In this document: piece by piece, positions 1-12,096 of the stretch
How positions within the stretch are numbered: the first letter of the stretch is position 1
Layout of the letters: each line of letters opens with the position of its first letter
From: Ostrinia nubilalis
Lineage: Eukaryota > Arthropoda > Insecta > Lepidoptera > Crambidae
Length of the DNA: 64,000 nucleotides
Direction: 5' to 3'
NCBI RefSeq assembly: GCF_963855985.1
Contig: NC_087104.1
Coordinates: 2,294,001-2,358,000 of the forward strand
The notes under the pieces: model-generated
Seen by the model: only the letters and a program-made list of their open reading frames with translations
Databases searched by the model: none
What the model was told of the DNA's origin: nothing
Program-made: the position numbers and the translations under genes

Positions 1-475
1 ATTACTAGCTTCTGCCTGTTACTTTACTTGCGTAGTTATTACAATTTTTAGCGTTAAGAGTTGCATTTCAAATCTCAAACCAAATTATAAGTAACTTGAA
101 AAAATCGAACTGCCGAAGGCGGGAATTGAACCCACCATCTTTCGCTTGCCGGGCGTACTTGCGTAGATATAAAGGCCAAAAGGCCAAAAGGCCTGAGATA
201 GCAGGCCTAAAATGTAGATACAATTCTCAAAAAGTCTACGTACTCATCATGTTTGCATTCGTATTTTGTCAGCTTTATCGAAATGTCTTCAATTTAAAAT
301 GTGTGCAGTCTCAGAAAATATTCATAATTACATTTCTTTAATTTCAGTATGTGCCAAAAGCGAACATTGTACAAAAACTGTCATTCTTGGAAACAGACAT
401 TATGCAAAAGACGTGCTCACATTCTGAATAGCAGACATTTTGCGAATAACTTTTTAAAAAAATAAAACCGACTTC
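1..475. other. Intergenic, no gene recognised
   Basis: No credible exon. A tRNA-like B-box appears on the minus strand around 97-165 (GGTTCAATTCC when reverse-complemented), probably a SINE remnant. The short open frame here has no recognisable domain. Confidence 0.5.
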
Positions 476-875
476 AAATGCGTGAAAACAAAAAAAAACT
501 AAAAATTAAAAATATTGCGTATAAAAAAGTTCAACCCCAATTTTCCACCCTTGGGGGTGAAATATTTTCTTCAAATTCGCATGAAACCACCCTTTTGATA
601 ATACCTATTCAACAAAAAAATAATCGTTCAAATTGATTTATAATCGGCGGAGATATTGCGTATAAAAAAGTTCATCCCCAATTTTCCACCCTTGGGGGTT
701 GTTTTTTCTATTATTAAATTTAAATGGGACCACCTTTGAGGTATTACCTATACGCCGAAAAAAGATTTGTTCAAATCGGTTCATAATTGGCGGAGTTATC
801 GCGTAACAAACATAGAAAAAAAAAAAAAAAACATACGGGTCGAATTGATAACCTCCTCCTTTTTTGAAGTCGGTT
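476..875 (+). repeat. Palindromic AACCGACTTC repeat element, intact copy
   Basis: About 400 bp bounded by AACCGACTTCAAA at the left and its reverse complement TTTGAAGTCGGTT at the right. Inside, a block holding TTTCCACCCTTGGGGGT occurs twice (about 540 and 690), and a poly-A run lies near the right end. The same element, inverted and carrying a large insertion, is at 44503-46252. It is a non-autonomous repeat with no coding capacity. Confidence 0.8.
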
Positions 876-2060
876 GAAAATACATTTTAGTAAAACGGAT
901 ATTTCAGGCCTGAGCCGATGTAAAGTCATAAAAAGTAATTATTGCTTGAAACTACCAATGAAAACCACCTTTTCTGGACGTCTTGATAATGAAAATTCCC
1001 CCATTATTGTATCCTTTATCTACAACATGTAAGGGCCCTGTCCTGCTATCCAGCTTAGTGGGATCCAGTGATGCAGGAGCTGTAAAACTGTATTGTCGTG
1101 TGAACACAATTATGAAAGTTGAAGAAGTCCAGTTCCACATCAAAGTATGTGTTGAAATTCGAATTCCAAATTCAAACGGATCGGTTTTTTGCGAGACACT
1201 GCAAACGGGATGTTCGTGTGAATGTTAATTTTAAAACATGATACTACTAAACGGGATCCAGTAAAAAACGGGATGTCTCAATGGGAAATACTCGTAGCTC
1301 AGATAATGGATTTCCCATACAAAAATTTTATCAAATAGAAAATAAAAAAAAAACATCCAGTAACCAAAAAAACACGAATGTAAAAGCATTTTTTATTATT
1401 TGTTGGCCTTTTTTGTGTATTTTATGTACTTTTTTAGTATTGCCTGTTATTTAGCATTATTACTGTTTTTATTTTATCAGGATATACCACTTAGTTTAAA
1501 AGTTATTACGTTTTATTTACAATAAGTAATTGGAAGAAAAAAAATTCTATAAAAAAATAAAAAAAAATCTCAAAAATTTTTTGACCTCTTTTTGTCGATA
1601 AAAATAGGTCTAGTTTCATCTATTTTCATATGTACACTTTAACGTGACTCACACTGTATAGAGATAGCTCTATGCAAAATTGGTTTACGTATAAAAGCGT
1701 AATAAACTGACAGAGTTACTATTGTATGTATTCTTTCGTATAAATCTTTATTATTAAAATCGTGAAGGCCGTTTAGCTACGATATGTAGACTAAGATGTA
1801 TGAGTAAAGATGAAAGTGCATCAAACATTTGTGTATCTTAACTACTTGTAATAGATGTGATTTTTCAACACAACTTGTTCGGAAAAAGCTCCCGATGTTT
1901 CCGAGTTATGTCATCAATAAGAAATCCTGGTTTTGATAAATAGCAAACATGAAAAAACTAATTAAATTAATTATCAAAATATTGACGTAGATTTTATATG
2001 TTACTAATTTTGCCCGCAAATTCGGCCGCGTGAAATTTTGTCTGTCACTGAAAAACTTTA
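876..2060. other. Intergenic, no gene recognised
   Basis: AT-rich. Two overlapping short open frames on opposite strands lie near 950-1230, with no recognisable motif or splice context. Nothing else is seen. Confidence 0.45.
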
Positions 2061-2181
2061 AAGATTGAATTGTACCACCTAACTTTGACCGTAACTTTAA
2101 TTATAACAGGTGTTTTTTGTTTATAATTTGACAGATTTTTGACGTTTGTCAAAGTTAAAGTAAGATGGTGCAACCCAGCCT
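2061..2181 (+). repeat. TA-flanked MITE (AGGCTGAGTTGCACCA family), copy 1
   Basis: About 120 bp with imperfect terminal inverted repeats: a decayed left arm (TTGTACCACCTAACTTTGAC) and a right arm ending GATGGTGCAACCCAGCCT. Homologous to copies at 11978, 29141, 41673, 43422 and 55218. The centre holds GACAGATTTTTGACGTTTGTC. Confidence 0.8.
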
Positions 2182-2294
2182 AAAGCGCGCTTTCCTGTTT
2201 CATATCCCGGGACTCAAACATTTGCGTTCTGCTCTATTTCATTATGTAACATCTAATGTACCACATTCTGCAAATAAATAATTTTCATTTTCAT

Positions 2295-2398
2295 TTTCAA
2301 CTATTTTATACCCATCATAATCGGTTCAATGGTTTAGGCCTGAAAGCATAAAAGCATAACATACAGACAGAGTTACTTCGCATTTATATTAGTAGGGA
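2295..2398 (-). repeat. Helitron-like fragment (5' end)
   Basis: On the minus strand this starts TCCCTACTAATATAAATGCGAA and includes a short GTCTGTATG stretch, matching the 5' end of the element at 41457-41662. The CTAG 3' end is missing, so it is truncated. Confidence 0.6.
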
Positions 2399-3288
2399 TA
2401 ATATCTCTGATAAGTTCTAACTAAGTTATTTGACGACCTATGCCGTGATAGCTCTATAATGACACCCGCGGGTCACGGATTCAATTTCATTTCAGGCCAA
2501 TTTGAAGTATTTTTTACATAACGGTTTATGAATTCGAGTGGTTCTGGAAGATGCAATTCCTCACTTCAAGACTTTAAATATGATGCGCTGTCAGGTGAAT
2601 ATTTATTACCACCTAGCTATTGTTTCAAAGTTCAATTCTGTCACAACTGAATCAAAAGTCTAACCTTTATACCTTATTCAAGGTTTACTTAAACATTTAA
2701 TATACAAACCCTTCGTGCCAGCCCTTTCGCAACACATTCTAAATATTGTAATCATCACATTGGTCAAATACTTGTAGGCAATCATAGAATCGAGATACTT
2801 AAAGAAAATTACACATCTGAAGTGATTTTAGATGCATTCACAATTGTTGTTCACGATACTTATAATGAAAATAATCACGAATCGACTGTGTCACGCAATT
2901 GTTTACAAAAAACATAATTACTTCGCTATAGGAACTCTATCATTTTCTTTTTTATTTTAATATCCCTAACCTTAATTTTATATAAAAAAAACTTTCATAA
3001 TCGAATACATACTTGAAGTTATCGATTTAAAAATCGTATCATGTCTTTAAAAATCTATGCGTATGATTGCAATGTCCGTAAATTGTGACAGAAAGGGTTT
3101 GTCACATTTCAACAGGACCCTAATCTACAAAATAAACAAAAGCACATCTGCCGATATCACGCACACATGTTTACTTACGAATAATTAGTGTACCGATACT
3201 GATCTCCGTTGCAACACAGACAGAGACCAGTCAAAGGTTACAACGTGAGGAGTACTTTGGGTAACTCTCAGTGAACGAATTAGTTTCA
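2399..3288. other. Upstream intergenic region of cuticular gene A
   Basis: No gene seen. The last 150 bp should contain the proximal regulatory region of the cuticular gene that follows. No ecdysone-response or FTZ-F1 consensus site could be called with confidence. Confidence 0.4.
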
Positions 3289-3296
3289 TATAAATA
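3289..3296 (+). promoter_or_regulatory. TATA box of cuticular gene A
   Basis: TATAAATA, followed 32 bp later by an initiator-like ACATTC (3319-3324), giving a predicted start near 3321 and a leader of about 39 nt before the ATG at 3360. The same TATAAATA precedes genes B and C. Confidence 0.75.
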
Positions 3297-3359
3297 GGGT
3301 AGGATTCTGTAATATGGCACATTCGAAACTCATCTTCAAGACGAATAACAGCTTTTGAC

Positions 3360-6300
3360 ATGAAGCTGGTAATTTATCTTTATCTTGTTTGGAATCAGAT
3401 AAACGTTAATTAAAGTTATCGGTTATTTACGATAGTGCAGTCCCTTCGGTTATTTGAATTACAAAATAATTATAATTTATCTTCGGTTGTGATCAGTGTT
3501 GCGTTTTCAAGTCGTTTTCGGTCGTAAATGTGTTTTTTAAAATTCAATTTACTGAAATTCAGTACAGATAAATAAGAATAAAATTGAGATAATTAATAAA
3601 AGTGTTAATTGTTACAGATATTAGTTCTGTCAGTGATAGCCTGTGGCTATGCAGCAAAATTGGACAGGACGTATCTCCCACCAGCCAGCGCGGCCACCGC
3701 TGGGGGCAGCCCTGGAGCCATAAGGGCCCCTGGATCGTCTGGATTTGGACAACCCGCCCCTTCATCTTTCGGACAAGGAGCGCCTGGATTTGGACAGTCA
3801 GGATCCGGTTTCGGACAGAACTCAGGCGCCGGACAGGCTCCGTCTGGATTTGGACCGTCCGGTTCTGGTTCAGCTGGCTTCGGTCAGGCGGCCGGTCCTT
3901 CCGGATCAAGCCAGCCTTCCTCTCTCTATGGCGGTCCCTCAGGAGCTGCTGCCAAGCAAGGATTCGGGCAAGGTGCTCAGGGATCTTTCGGACAGAACCA
4001 GCCTTCTGGCTCCGCTGGTTTTGGTCAGCAATCTGGATCAGCTGGTGGTAGCCAGCCTTCCTCTGTCTATGGTGCCCCGTCTGGTGCTGCTGGTAAACAA
4101 GGTTTTGGAGCTCAAGGCTCCTTCGGTCAAGCCGGACAAGGATCCATTGGTGCCCAAGGCTCTTTCGGTCAAGCTGGCCAAGGTTCTCAAGGCGCTTTCG
4201 GCCAAGGTCAACAACGCCAACAACCTGAGCGTGCCCAGGCTGCTGCTGACAGGAACGCTGAAATCTTGAGATACGAAAACGAAAATGACGGTGAACGATT
4301 CTCATACGCTTTCGAGACCTCTAACGGAATATCTGCTGAAGAATCAGGAGTTGCCACTAACGGTGTTCAGGCTCAGGGCGCGTTCGCGTACACTGGTGAT
4401 GACGGTGAAAACTACCGAGTGACGTACACAGCTGACGAGAATGGATACCAGCCCCAGGGTGACCATTTGCCGACCTCTCCGCCCATCCCTGATGAGATCT
4501 TGAGGTCGATTGAGGAGAACGCAAGGGCTGCCGCCGCTGGAACCCAAGAAGGTAATTAAATTGATTTCTATTATTTTTATTAGTCTAGATATTTTGATAT
4601 TTTGAGTGCATTAGATAAAAGTAAACTATGATTTACATTCAATAATAATTTATAAGGTTTTTGACCTTATGAATTAAAACGTCGGCGTTAACTTAAAACT
4701 TAACAAAACATTATTAATTTAATTTATTGTTAAAATTGATTTGCTTCAAGAATTGAATAACAGGTTTAAAACCTAGTAGGTAAATGTTTTTCATTGTAGT
4801 AAAACATTAGAAAAACTTCGAAATCGTGGTCTGCATGTTAATTAATGTATCAACACTATTTCGAATTAGTTTCATCTTAGATGAAATTAAAATTTATGTG
4901 TTTTTGTGATTTGAACAGTGATCTACTCGAGACATTTAAATATTAAGAGTGTATAAATAGTTATAGTCAACATCTCAACACAGTGTTATTTACCGTTTAG
5001 GATTGCATTTAATTTTTAATTTATTTAAGACGTTCATACTCTTTAAATAAATAAGCACTAATAATTTGTGAATTTTTACAGGTGCCTACAACCCCGATGA
5101 AGATGAATCTTCCGCTCCTCAGTACAACCAGGCTCAAGGTCAAGGATCTCTGTACGGCGCTCCCAACGCTGGCAGCTCAGGATTCAGAGCCTCTGGCCAA
5201 TCTGGACAAGGCTTCCAATCTGCTGGACAAAGACAGCCCTCTGGTCAAAGCCCCTCGTCCGTATATGGCGCCCCTAACGCCCCCGCTTCGAGAGCCCCTG
5301 GACAGTCCAACGGTTTCAACCAACCCGCCGCCCAAGGCCCATCTTCTCAATACGGCGCTCCTAACGCTGGCTCAGCTGGCTCCAGGCCTTCAGGTCAAGG
5401 TTTCCAGTCTGGTGCCCAAAACCAAGGTACTTCTTCTTTCTACGGCGCCTCCAATGCGGCTGGATCAGGATCTAGGCCCTCTGGCTCATCCAACGCTTTT
5501 AACCAACCCGCTGCTAAAGCTCAAGGACCTTCTTCCCAATATGGAGCCCCCAACGCTGGACAATCTGGTGCATCTGGCGCCCGGCCATCTGGTGGTCAGG
5601 GATTCAATCAGCCCGCTAACCGTCCTAACCAATTCGCGCCATCTTCCTCAGGCCAAGGTCAGTTCGGCCAGAATGCTCCCGCTGCTCGTGGGCCTCAGGG
5701 TGGTGATGATGGATACAACTACGACAGGCCTCAGTCTCAGTTCCCTGGTAGCCAGTCAAGTCAAAGCAATGGATTCCGTCCTCAGTCTGGAGCTGGCTCA
5801 GCAGGTCCTCAGCAATACAACCGCCCCCAAAGCCCAGCTGGTTCTGGCTTCGGACCCTCTTCTAATGGTCAAGGCTCGTCTCCTTCTGGTCAACAGTTCG
5901 GACGCCCTAGCGGTTCCTCTCAAGGATCTTTTGGACCCTCAGCTGCTGCTAAGTCCCCATCTGGATCGTTCGGATCTTCTGCCCCTGCTGGTCAGGGATC
6001 TTCCAGGCCTTCTGGACAAGGATTCGGATCCGGGGCTTCAGCTGGTAAATTCGGCCCTTCTGGATCAAGCCAAGGTTCATTCGGACCTTCTGGATCAAGC
6101 CAAGGTTCATTTGGGCCTTCTGGATCAAGCCAGGGTTCTTTCGGACCTTCTGGATCAAGCCAAGGCTCGTTTGGATCTGCTGGACAGACCATGCCTCTGC
6201 AGTCAGCGCCTTACAACTACAACCGCCCAGGATCTCAGGGTTCCCAGCCCCAGAGGTCTCAACCAAGTGGACAGTCTCAGGCTCCAGGTTCCTCTGGATC

Positions 6301-6385
6301 CTTCAACCAGCCCCGACCTGGACAGGAGTTCGGTGGACCTCGTCAGCCGCCCAGCTTCAACGAGCAAGAAGGATACAAATACTAA
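3360..6385 (+). CDS. RR-1 cuticular protein, resilin-like YGAP-rich (gene A)
   Basis: Structural cuticle protein. Three exons read by eye: 3360-3368 (MKL), 3618-4551 and 5082-6385, all with GT/AG introns (phases 0 and 1), giving 748 aa. A signal peptide spans residues 1 to about 15, cut before [10 protein letters not shown]. Residues about 35-210 are Gly/Ser/Gln-rich with FGQ repeats. An RR-1 chitin-binding domain (Chitin_bind_4) lies at about 217-300, ending in [22 protein letters not shown]. The 430-residue tail is Ser/Gly/Gln/Pro-rich and ends GYKY. YGAP-type motifs (SSxYGAPNAG and variants) occur about seven times, as in elastic resilins, but true Drosophila resilin carries RR-2, not RR-1. 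Closest by memory to lepidopteran pupal cuticle protein 36-like or pro-resilin-like entries; the exact orthologue is unknown. The long alternative frame over exon 3 and the antisense frame over exon 2 are compositional shadows. Confidence 0.92.
6053..6172 (+). repeat. In-frame 30-bp tandem repeat in gene A
   Basis: Four near-identical 30-bp units, each coding [10 protein letters not shown], inside exon 3. The units differ only at synonymous or near-synonymous sites, consistent with recent slippage or unequal exchange that keeps frame. Confidence 0.9.
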
Positions 6386-6529
6386 ACCAAAGTCAATGAT
6401 CTTATTTAGAGAAATACACGATTAAATATAGGAGGCATTTGAAAAATGTAAAAAAAAGAATTCAAGCATAATGTGATTTTGTACAGTAATGTATAGAAAT
6501 AAGCAAGAGTCACTGTGTGATATAATGTA

Positions 6530-6535
6530 AATAAA
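6530..6535 (+). terminator. Poly(A) signal of gene A
   Basis: AATAAA about 145 bp after the TAA of gene A, in an AT-rich 3' region. It is the canonical hexamer and the first clear one downstream. Confidence 0.6.
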
Positions 6536-6539
6536 TTAA

Positions 6540-7381
6540 TTACGAGAATGTATTAATGTATTTGTTTTATTTTCACCTAAAAGTAATATTATAAAATAAT
6601 TCAATACAATTGAAAATGTAATAAGTAGGCAAGTTCGTAGCAATCTTGGAAGTAACTAATATTCATAATTACAACAACATAAATACACAAGACATAAATA
6701 CATACTATGTAACAATCCATAAGAGTAACTAGAGTCCAATTTTTTACCCAATACCTACCTACCAATTTATTAAAAAAACTTTGAAATAATAGCTTAAGCA
6801 ATAAAAGACGACGATGACGATAACGAAAGAACTTGAATCAGCTCTTCACATTTCAATACCTAACTGTTGTATCTCTAGAATCTAGATGATTCCACCTAGA
6901 GTTTTTGCTTCGTGCCTAAGCTCTACATAATGTAGAGCAAATCACCGAGAACGTTCATGTCATTAAAATGAAATCATGGCTTTAGAACCCTATTTGGACA
7001 TAGAGTTAAGATGCTAGATAATTGGTTTGTGAAAATACGTAGCAGGTATTATCTTTTTATCGTTAGTTCTTGAGTATGCGTTTTCATAATGATAAAAATT
7101 AAGTTCTCATGAAATTTAGGTAGTACCTATTCTAGTACTCTAAGCTAACTCAATTATTCTCTCATTAAGATCGTAGACTTGATTGTTAATGTTATATCAC
7201 ATTATTTAATCAATGCGCCTGTAGCTCACACTTACCTAATCTAAATAAAATTACATCAATTTAAGTATTGGATAGCTTGAATCCAGTAGAAGGAATCTAA
7301 AGGTAAATACGCAAAATTGATAGTTTCTAAGTGATATTCAATTTAATAACATTTGAATCAACGAATTTTAATTTATGACCA
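6540..7381. other. Intergenic, no gene recognised
   Basis: AT-rich, with short open frames only. No recognisable domain, tRNA or repeat end. Confidence 0.45.
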
Positions 7382-7564
7382 GAGGGTTTTCGCGTATGAA
7401 AACTCCGCCAGATGGCAATACGTAGACGCGAGGTCCAAATGCTGCATGATTGGTTATTTTTGACATGTCATTGACAGATATATCAAAATCCACCAATCAC
7501 GCAGCAGTCAGACCCCACATCCACGTCCCGCCATCTAGCGGATGTTTCATACGGGAAAACCCTC
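7382..7564. repeat. MITE with GAGGGTTTTC inverted ends
   Basis: 183 bp with long imperfect inverted arms: GAGGGTTTTCGCGTATGAAA at the left, and TTTCATACGGGAAAACCCTC at the right as its complement. The arms also share inner blocks (CCGC.AGATGGC, TGCTG.GTGATTGGT). No coding capacity. Confidence 0.75.
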
Positions 7565-7889
7565 ATTAAATGAGTTTAATTTTGTTAAACATTGAAAATA
7601 GAATAAAATTACTTTAACATACTCGTAATAAAACTTGCGCTAAACCTCAACTACAATACAAAATGCTTGTTAACCTGTTGCTAAGCAAAAGTCAAAGTTT
7701 AATAGATTGTTACCAGTTGCCAACAGATTTTATATTGTTAAAACTTCATAAAATCTTTCCGTTCAGCTAGTTCAGTAATAAAATAATCACAGTGCGCTAT
7801 CCGATTGAACCATTGTGCGAGCTTCACATGACCCACCGGCCCGTCTTTTGCCATCGCGACCCATATACTTACGCTTAATATGTAATTAT

Positions 7890-8635
7890 AATGTCGACAT
7901 GTGTATAGGGTTGCCAACGCATGAGTATACCGGACAGCAAACTGATGTCGGACACTTTTAAATCAAATCAAATCATAATTTTCTTTGTTTGTTTAGACTA
8001 ATAAATTAATTCTCATAAATTGGCAAATGCTCTTAAGGAGCCTCTAAATGTCTAATTTGAAATTAAATTATGAATGAACACTGAATAGATGAAACAAAAA
8101 TAATTATTTTTAAGGATTTGCCACACTGGATGTGAATGACCGCAGTCATTCAAAGTATATATTTTTTTAAAAGATTATTAGCAATTTGTATTTTGCAAAT
8201 TACTAATAGTCCCATTAGCCCCTCGTGTTAAGCTAAATAAGCTTGTGTTACGAGTGGGCTCAACACAATAGTCGAGTGGCGGTGGGATTCGAACCCGCGC
8301 TCCTCGGATATCGAGTCGGCCACTCCGACCACTTCACCGTTCGGCTATAGTGGCTATAATTTCAAAGTAAATCATACATCATGGCTGCATTCATTTTGAC
8401 CTGACCGCAGACTGCACCCAGTGTGACAAATCCTTTAGATTATTAAACATAGATTGAATATTAAAATAGTTTTATTCCGGTCTGCTGTAGATGTCAGTGA
8501 ACTAACTATACTAAAGACTCATGGTTGAGATAACATGAGGATGACATATATTTTCCATAGAACCCGGACAGTCGTGCCTTTGTGTCCGATTGTTCGGACG
8601 AGTGACAACCCTACAGTAAATGTCGACATATAGAT
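7890..8635. repeat. Possible TIR element containing a SINE
   Basis: The flanks carry similar inverted sequences, GTCGACATGTGTATAGGGTTGCCA at the left and the complement of TGACAACCCTACAGTAAATGTCGAC at the right. Inside, CCGGACAG and its complement-like partner recur near both ends. The SINE at 8202-8353 lies within. Assignment to a superfamily is not possible. Confidence 0.45.
8202..8353 (-). repeat. tRNA-derived SINE (family 1), copy 1
   Basis: On the minus strand it starts with a tRNA-like head (GCCGAACGGTGAAGTGGTCGG, then B-box GGTTCGAATCC) followed by GACTATTGTGTTGAGCCCACTCG. The same order is at 11063-11190. It is not a functional tRNA, because the acceptor stem does not close. Confidence 0.65.
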
Positions 8636-8639
8636 CGCT

Positions 8640-9421
8640 CAAGCTAACCGATTTTTTGTGCGACGCCATTATGCTATTTCGTTACTTTTCTTCTCATTAC
8701 CGCGGTAATTACCCTAGGTGTTAATTGAGAGATTTTGCACTGATTATGTTATTTTCATTATTTGATAGGAATCGCATAATTATGGAAGATGTAGAGCTAC
8801 AGGTCAATCAATTTATTGGCTAATTTAAGGGGTGTAAATTAGTAACGTGAGGTGATTTTAGAGATTTTTGGACCCCCTCTCCACCTTTGGTGAGATATCC
8901 TGAGATTTTCCCCTCCTTCCCTATAATCTCACGTAAGATTGTTCAAAATGCGTATTTTTAGTGTGTATACGTTAATAATTATACTTATCATTGGAGTTAT
9001 TTAAAACATCACACCAAAAATATGCTAACACTGCTACTTCTAAGTAATTTAAAAAATGTTAAAATATCGATTAAAACTTAGAATAGTAAACTGTTATCCT
9101 GTAATTAGTCTATTATTAAATTAATCGAAAAATTATGATTGTATTTGATTAAATTCCGTTTGTAATACAGGAATAGGTAAGTAAGACTTGTTTATTATTA
9201 CAAAATAATGATGTTAGTTCCTTACTTCTTGACCTCATCAATTTGGCATGTTTTAAATTGCATTATAGGAAGATGAGATATTATAATACCCATTACGTTT
9301 TAGCAGTCATTTTATTTATTAATAGCATTGAACTGTACAAACAATAGCTAATCCAGACATACATTTTCGTTGCAAAATGACGACTATTTAGACCTATAAG
9401 ACTCAAAGAGTGCTGTCCAAT
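8640..9421. other. Intergenic, no gene recognised
   Basis: No supported exon, RNA gene or repeat boundary seen. Confidence 0.4.
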
Positions 9422-9665
9422 TTTTTCAGCTTAATGATGTTCACTGCTGGTCAAAAGCCTCCCACAAGGATTTCCATGCGCTGCCCGCATCCAGGTTCTT
9501 CCCGCGACCTTCACCAGATCTTCGGTTCATCTAATGGGGTCCTGCCCACGCTACGTCTATCGGCCCGTGGTTGCCACTCGAGAACTTTTCTGCCCTAACA
9601 GCCTACTTCTACGAGCTATGTGCCCCACCCACTGCCACTTGATTTTAGCAATTCTGCGAGCTATT
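9422..9665 (-). mobile_element. RTE-type non-LTR 3' fragment, copy 1 (diverged)
   Basis: The minus strand resembles the C-terminal coding end of lepidopteran RTE-type elements, with remnants of the RWTDDLVKV...W tail and the TGGACGTC-like end. 5'-truncated and decayed by substitutions. Confidence 0.65.
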
Positions 9666-10828
9666 TCGGTCTAATTACAAAGAGGCTTTGTTTGGTAATG
9701 CACCATTTATGAAGCAGAGTAGTATTTTTGATTGTTGTTGTAATAAGCGAGCCATCATTAGACCATAACGTGAAATAGAGCATTGATATATGAACTACAT
9801 GACCTTAATCTTCTTTGATATAAAATGATACACCGATATAGACACTCGATTAGAGATAAAATCGATATTTGTAATCTATTATAATGTAATAGAATTACAA
9901 TACGTTGCTTTGCAATATCATTTTTGTAGCGCTTGGTGTGCTCTTCCTAAGATTCAAACCCAATGTTGTCAACTATAGTGATAAATTGTTTTGGTAGCCA
10001 TAGTCTAGAGTTATACCCGTATTCACAAACGATGCTTGCGCAAATCGAACGCACAGCGTTGAATAGAGCTCTGTGATTGGTTCGTGTGTTACCCTATGCG
10101 TTCACGCGCACTGTGAGACCTCATAGTAAAGTTTGTGAATTAGTATTAGTAAAGTTAAGCTAGTTTGGTAGCAAATTAATATCCCTACGCGATTTTTTAC
10201 AATATAAGGCAATACAAGACATCAATAAATTCTTGTTTGTAGCGTTAATAATAATTCGTTGATTAATCTTATCTTTCTTGTCTTGTCATTAAACTTTATA
10301 AAAAAGCTTTAAATATGCATTTTAACACTTTTACTTCAAAAAAACCTTACTTTTTCATGACAATTTAGTATTGTTTAAAGAAAAGGCCACTTGAATACAA
10401 TGCAATTATTCTAAACAGACAAAGTCGGAGCACCAACTGGTATACATATAACGATGTGGTATAATAATAAATAATCGTTACCAAATGGGATCGTTGAACA
10501 ATACTGCGCGTTCGTAATAAGATCAAATTACGACTCTCTAAACACCTACCTACATGATCTTGCTACAGTTTTGATAAATTGTTTTAATGCTATTACAAAA
10601 TGGATGTCAGGGGTCAGATCGGGATAGCTTTATGAGTATTTTGTAAATTATACTAATGCAATAAGTATTTTAAATTATGTTTCTTTAACCATGTGGGCTG
10701 TAAGGTCTTTGATATCAGATGTTGCTATAGGCGTCTAATATGACTTAATAGAGTTAATGAATCAAGCCTCTAATTTGCCATTAATGTCATCATCAGGTCA
10801 TTTGATTTCCTCTTCCTCTATAATTACG
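9666..10828. other. Intergenic with a weak inverted repeat
   Basis: No gene. Between about 10015 and 10147, ATTCACAAAC at the left pairs with GTTTGTGAAT at the right around GC-richer sequence, probably an old MITE. Nothing else is seen. Confidence 0.4.
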
Positions 10829-10966
10829 TTTCAGCCAAATGACGTCCACTGCTGGCCAATGGCCTCCCCTAAGGATTTCCATAACAGCTGGTCCAAATAC
10901 TGCTCATGACCTTTACCAGATCGTCCTAGTGAGAGGCCTACCCACACTACGTTTACAGGCCACTAC
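10829..10966 (-). mobile_element. RTE-type non-LTR 3' fragment, copy 2
   Basis: On the plus strand it opens CAGCCAAATGACGTCCACTGCTGG, the complement of the RTE coding end, then shows the diverged ...CCAGATCGTCC...CC block. Short, 5'-truncated. Confidence 0.7.
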
Positions 10967-11062
10967 AAGTCTCTAATTTATTTACCAGAAGCAAATGGAG
11001 AATTTGGCCTCCACTTTCTTCGCTGTAGAAAAACAACGTCCCAACTAAACTGCGAAAATAGT

Positions 11063-11190
11063 CACCATAGCTGAACGGTGAAGGGGTCAGACTGATCGAT
11101 TCAACGTCCGAGAAACGCGGGTTCGGACCCTGCCGCCGTTTGACTATTGTGGTGAGCCAACTCGTTACACAAGTTTACTAATATTCTTAA
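11063..11190 (+). repeat. tRNA-derived SINE (family 1), copy 2
   Basis: Head ACCATAGCTGAACGGTGAAG, B-box-like GGGTTCGGACC, then GACTATTGTGGTGAGCCAACTCG, matching the copy at 8202-8353. Opposite orientation and more decayed. Confidence 0.6.
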
Positions 11191-11977
11191 AAAAAACTGG
11201 AAATATATATAAAGTATATGCACATGCTAATCCCATCTGGAAAAAAACACCATAGTCGACCCAAAGACTCAACCAAAATTGCTTCCACGGTTAAGACCGA
11301 AAGAAGTTTATACCCAGAAAAGTTGAGTCTTCCTCGAAAAGTATAAGTCACAAACAAACAACAAGCGATTCTATAAATCAACTCGTTCCAGCTAAAACTA
11401 AAGGGTAGATCGGTAACAGACTTGTAGCGAAAGATTTATGTTTCCTAGGCTGAAACATAAGCATCGGTCAGACAACGTGTGAACACCGATCTTAACGATT
11501 TGACACGCCGGGCCGGCTCTGACGAAACTAAACGTCGTGTGAACTTGGTATAGTCGGCCCGGTAAAACTTGGCAGAAAGGTCTATGTCCAAAGTACCTGG
11601 TTTTTAAGTAATTGTAGAGTCCATGGTTTCGTTTCTATGAAACACATTACAACAATTTGTGACTAACGGCCATCGTACGATCCCGTTTTACCCCGTTCTT
11701 AGTGAGTCTGTGAGTTCTTAGAGTTCTAAAAGGAACCCCCATGCAAAATCTGAGACTCCTAGCAATTGTAGGATTCATATTCTGGGATTTCGTGATGAGT
11801 GAGTCAGTCAATCAGTGACTATTTTTAGATTAATCATTATGTAGAGCTTTTGACAATGAACATAAACTTGGTAGCCTTAAGTGAAGACCGAAGGAAACTG
11901 CAGTAAACAACTAATAATACACAAATCATGTAGGTACCAGTTTACCGTAATATTTGTTTTGCAAATAATATACACTA
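11191..11977. other. Intergenic, no gene recognised
   Basis: Short open frames on both strands without domain or splice support. Confidence 0.4.
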
Positions 11978-12096
11978 AGGCTGAGTTGCACCACCTAACT
12001 TTAACGGTAACTATAACGTTAACCGGTGCTTTTTGTATGGAATTAGACAGATTTTTGACGTTTGCCAAAGTTAAAGTAAGACGGTGCAATCCGCCT
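11978..12096 (+). repeat. TA-flanked MITE (AGGCTGAGTTGCACCA family), copy 2
   Basis: 119 bp flanked by TA on both sides: AGGCTGAGTTGCACCACC at the left, GACGGTGCAATCCGCCT at the right. TA duplication suggests mobilisation by a Tc1/mariner-type transposase (inference). Confidence 0.85.

Noticed and set aside
3559..4305. A 248-codon antisense open frame over gene A exon 2
   Set aside because: It mirrors the GC-rich repetitive coding strand; no domain and no splice context.
5082..6425. A 447-codon open frame over gene A exon 3 in a different frame
   Set aside because: The frame joined by splicing to exon 2 (codons starting at 5084) is open to the TAA at 6383 and gives the expected Gly/Ser/YGAP composition; the other frame is a shadow of biased composition.
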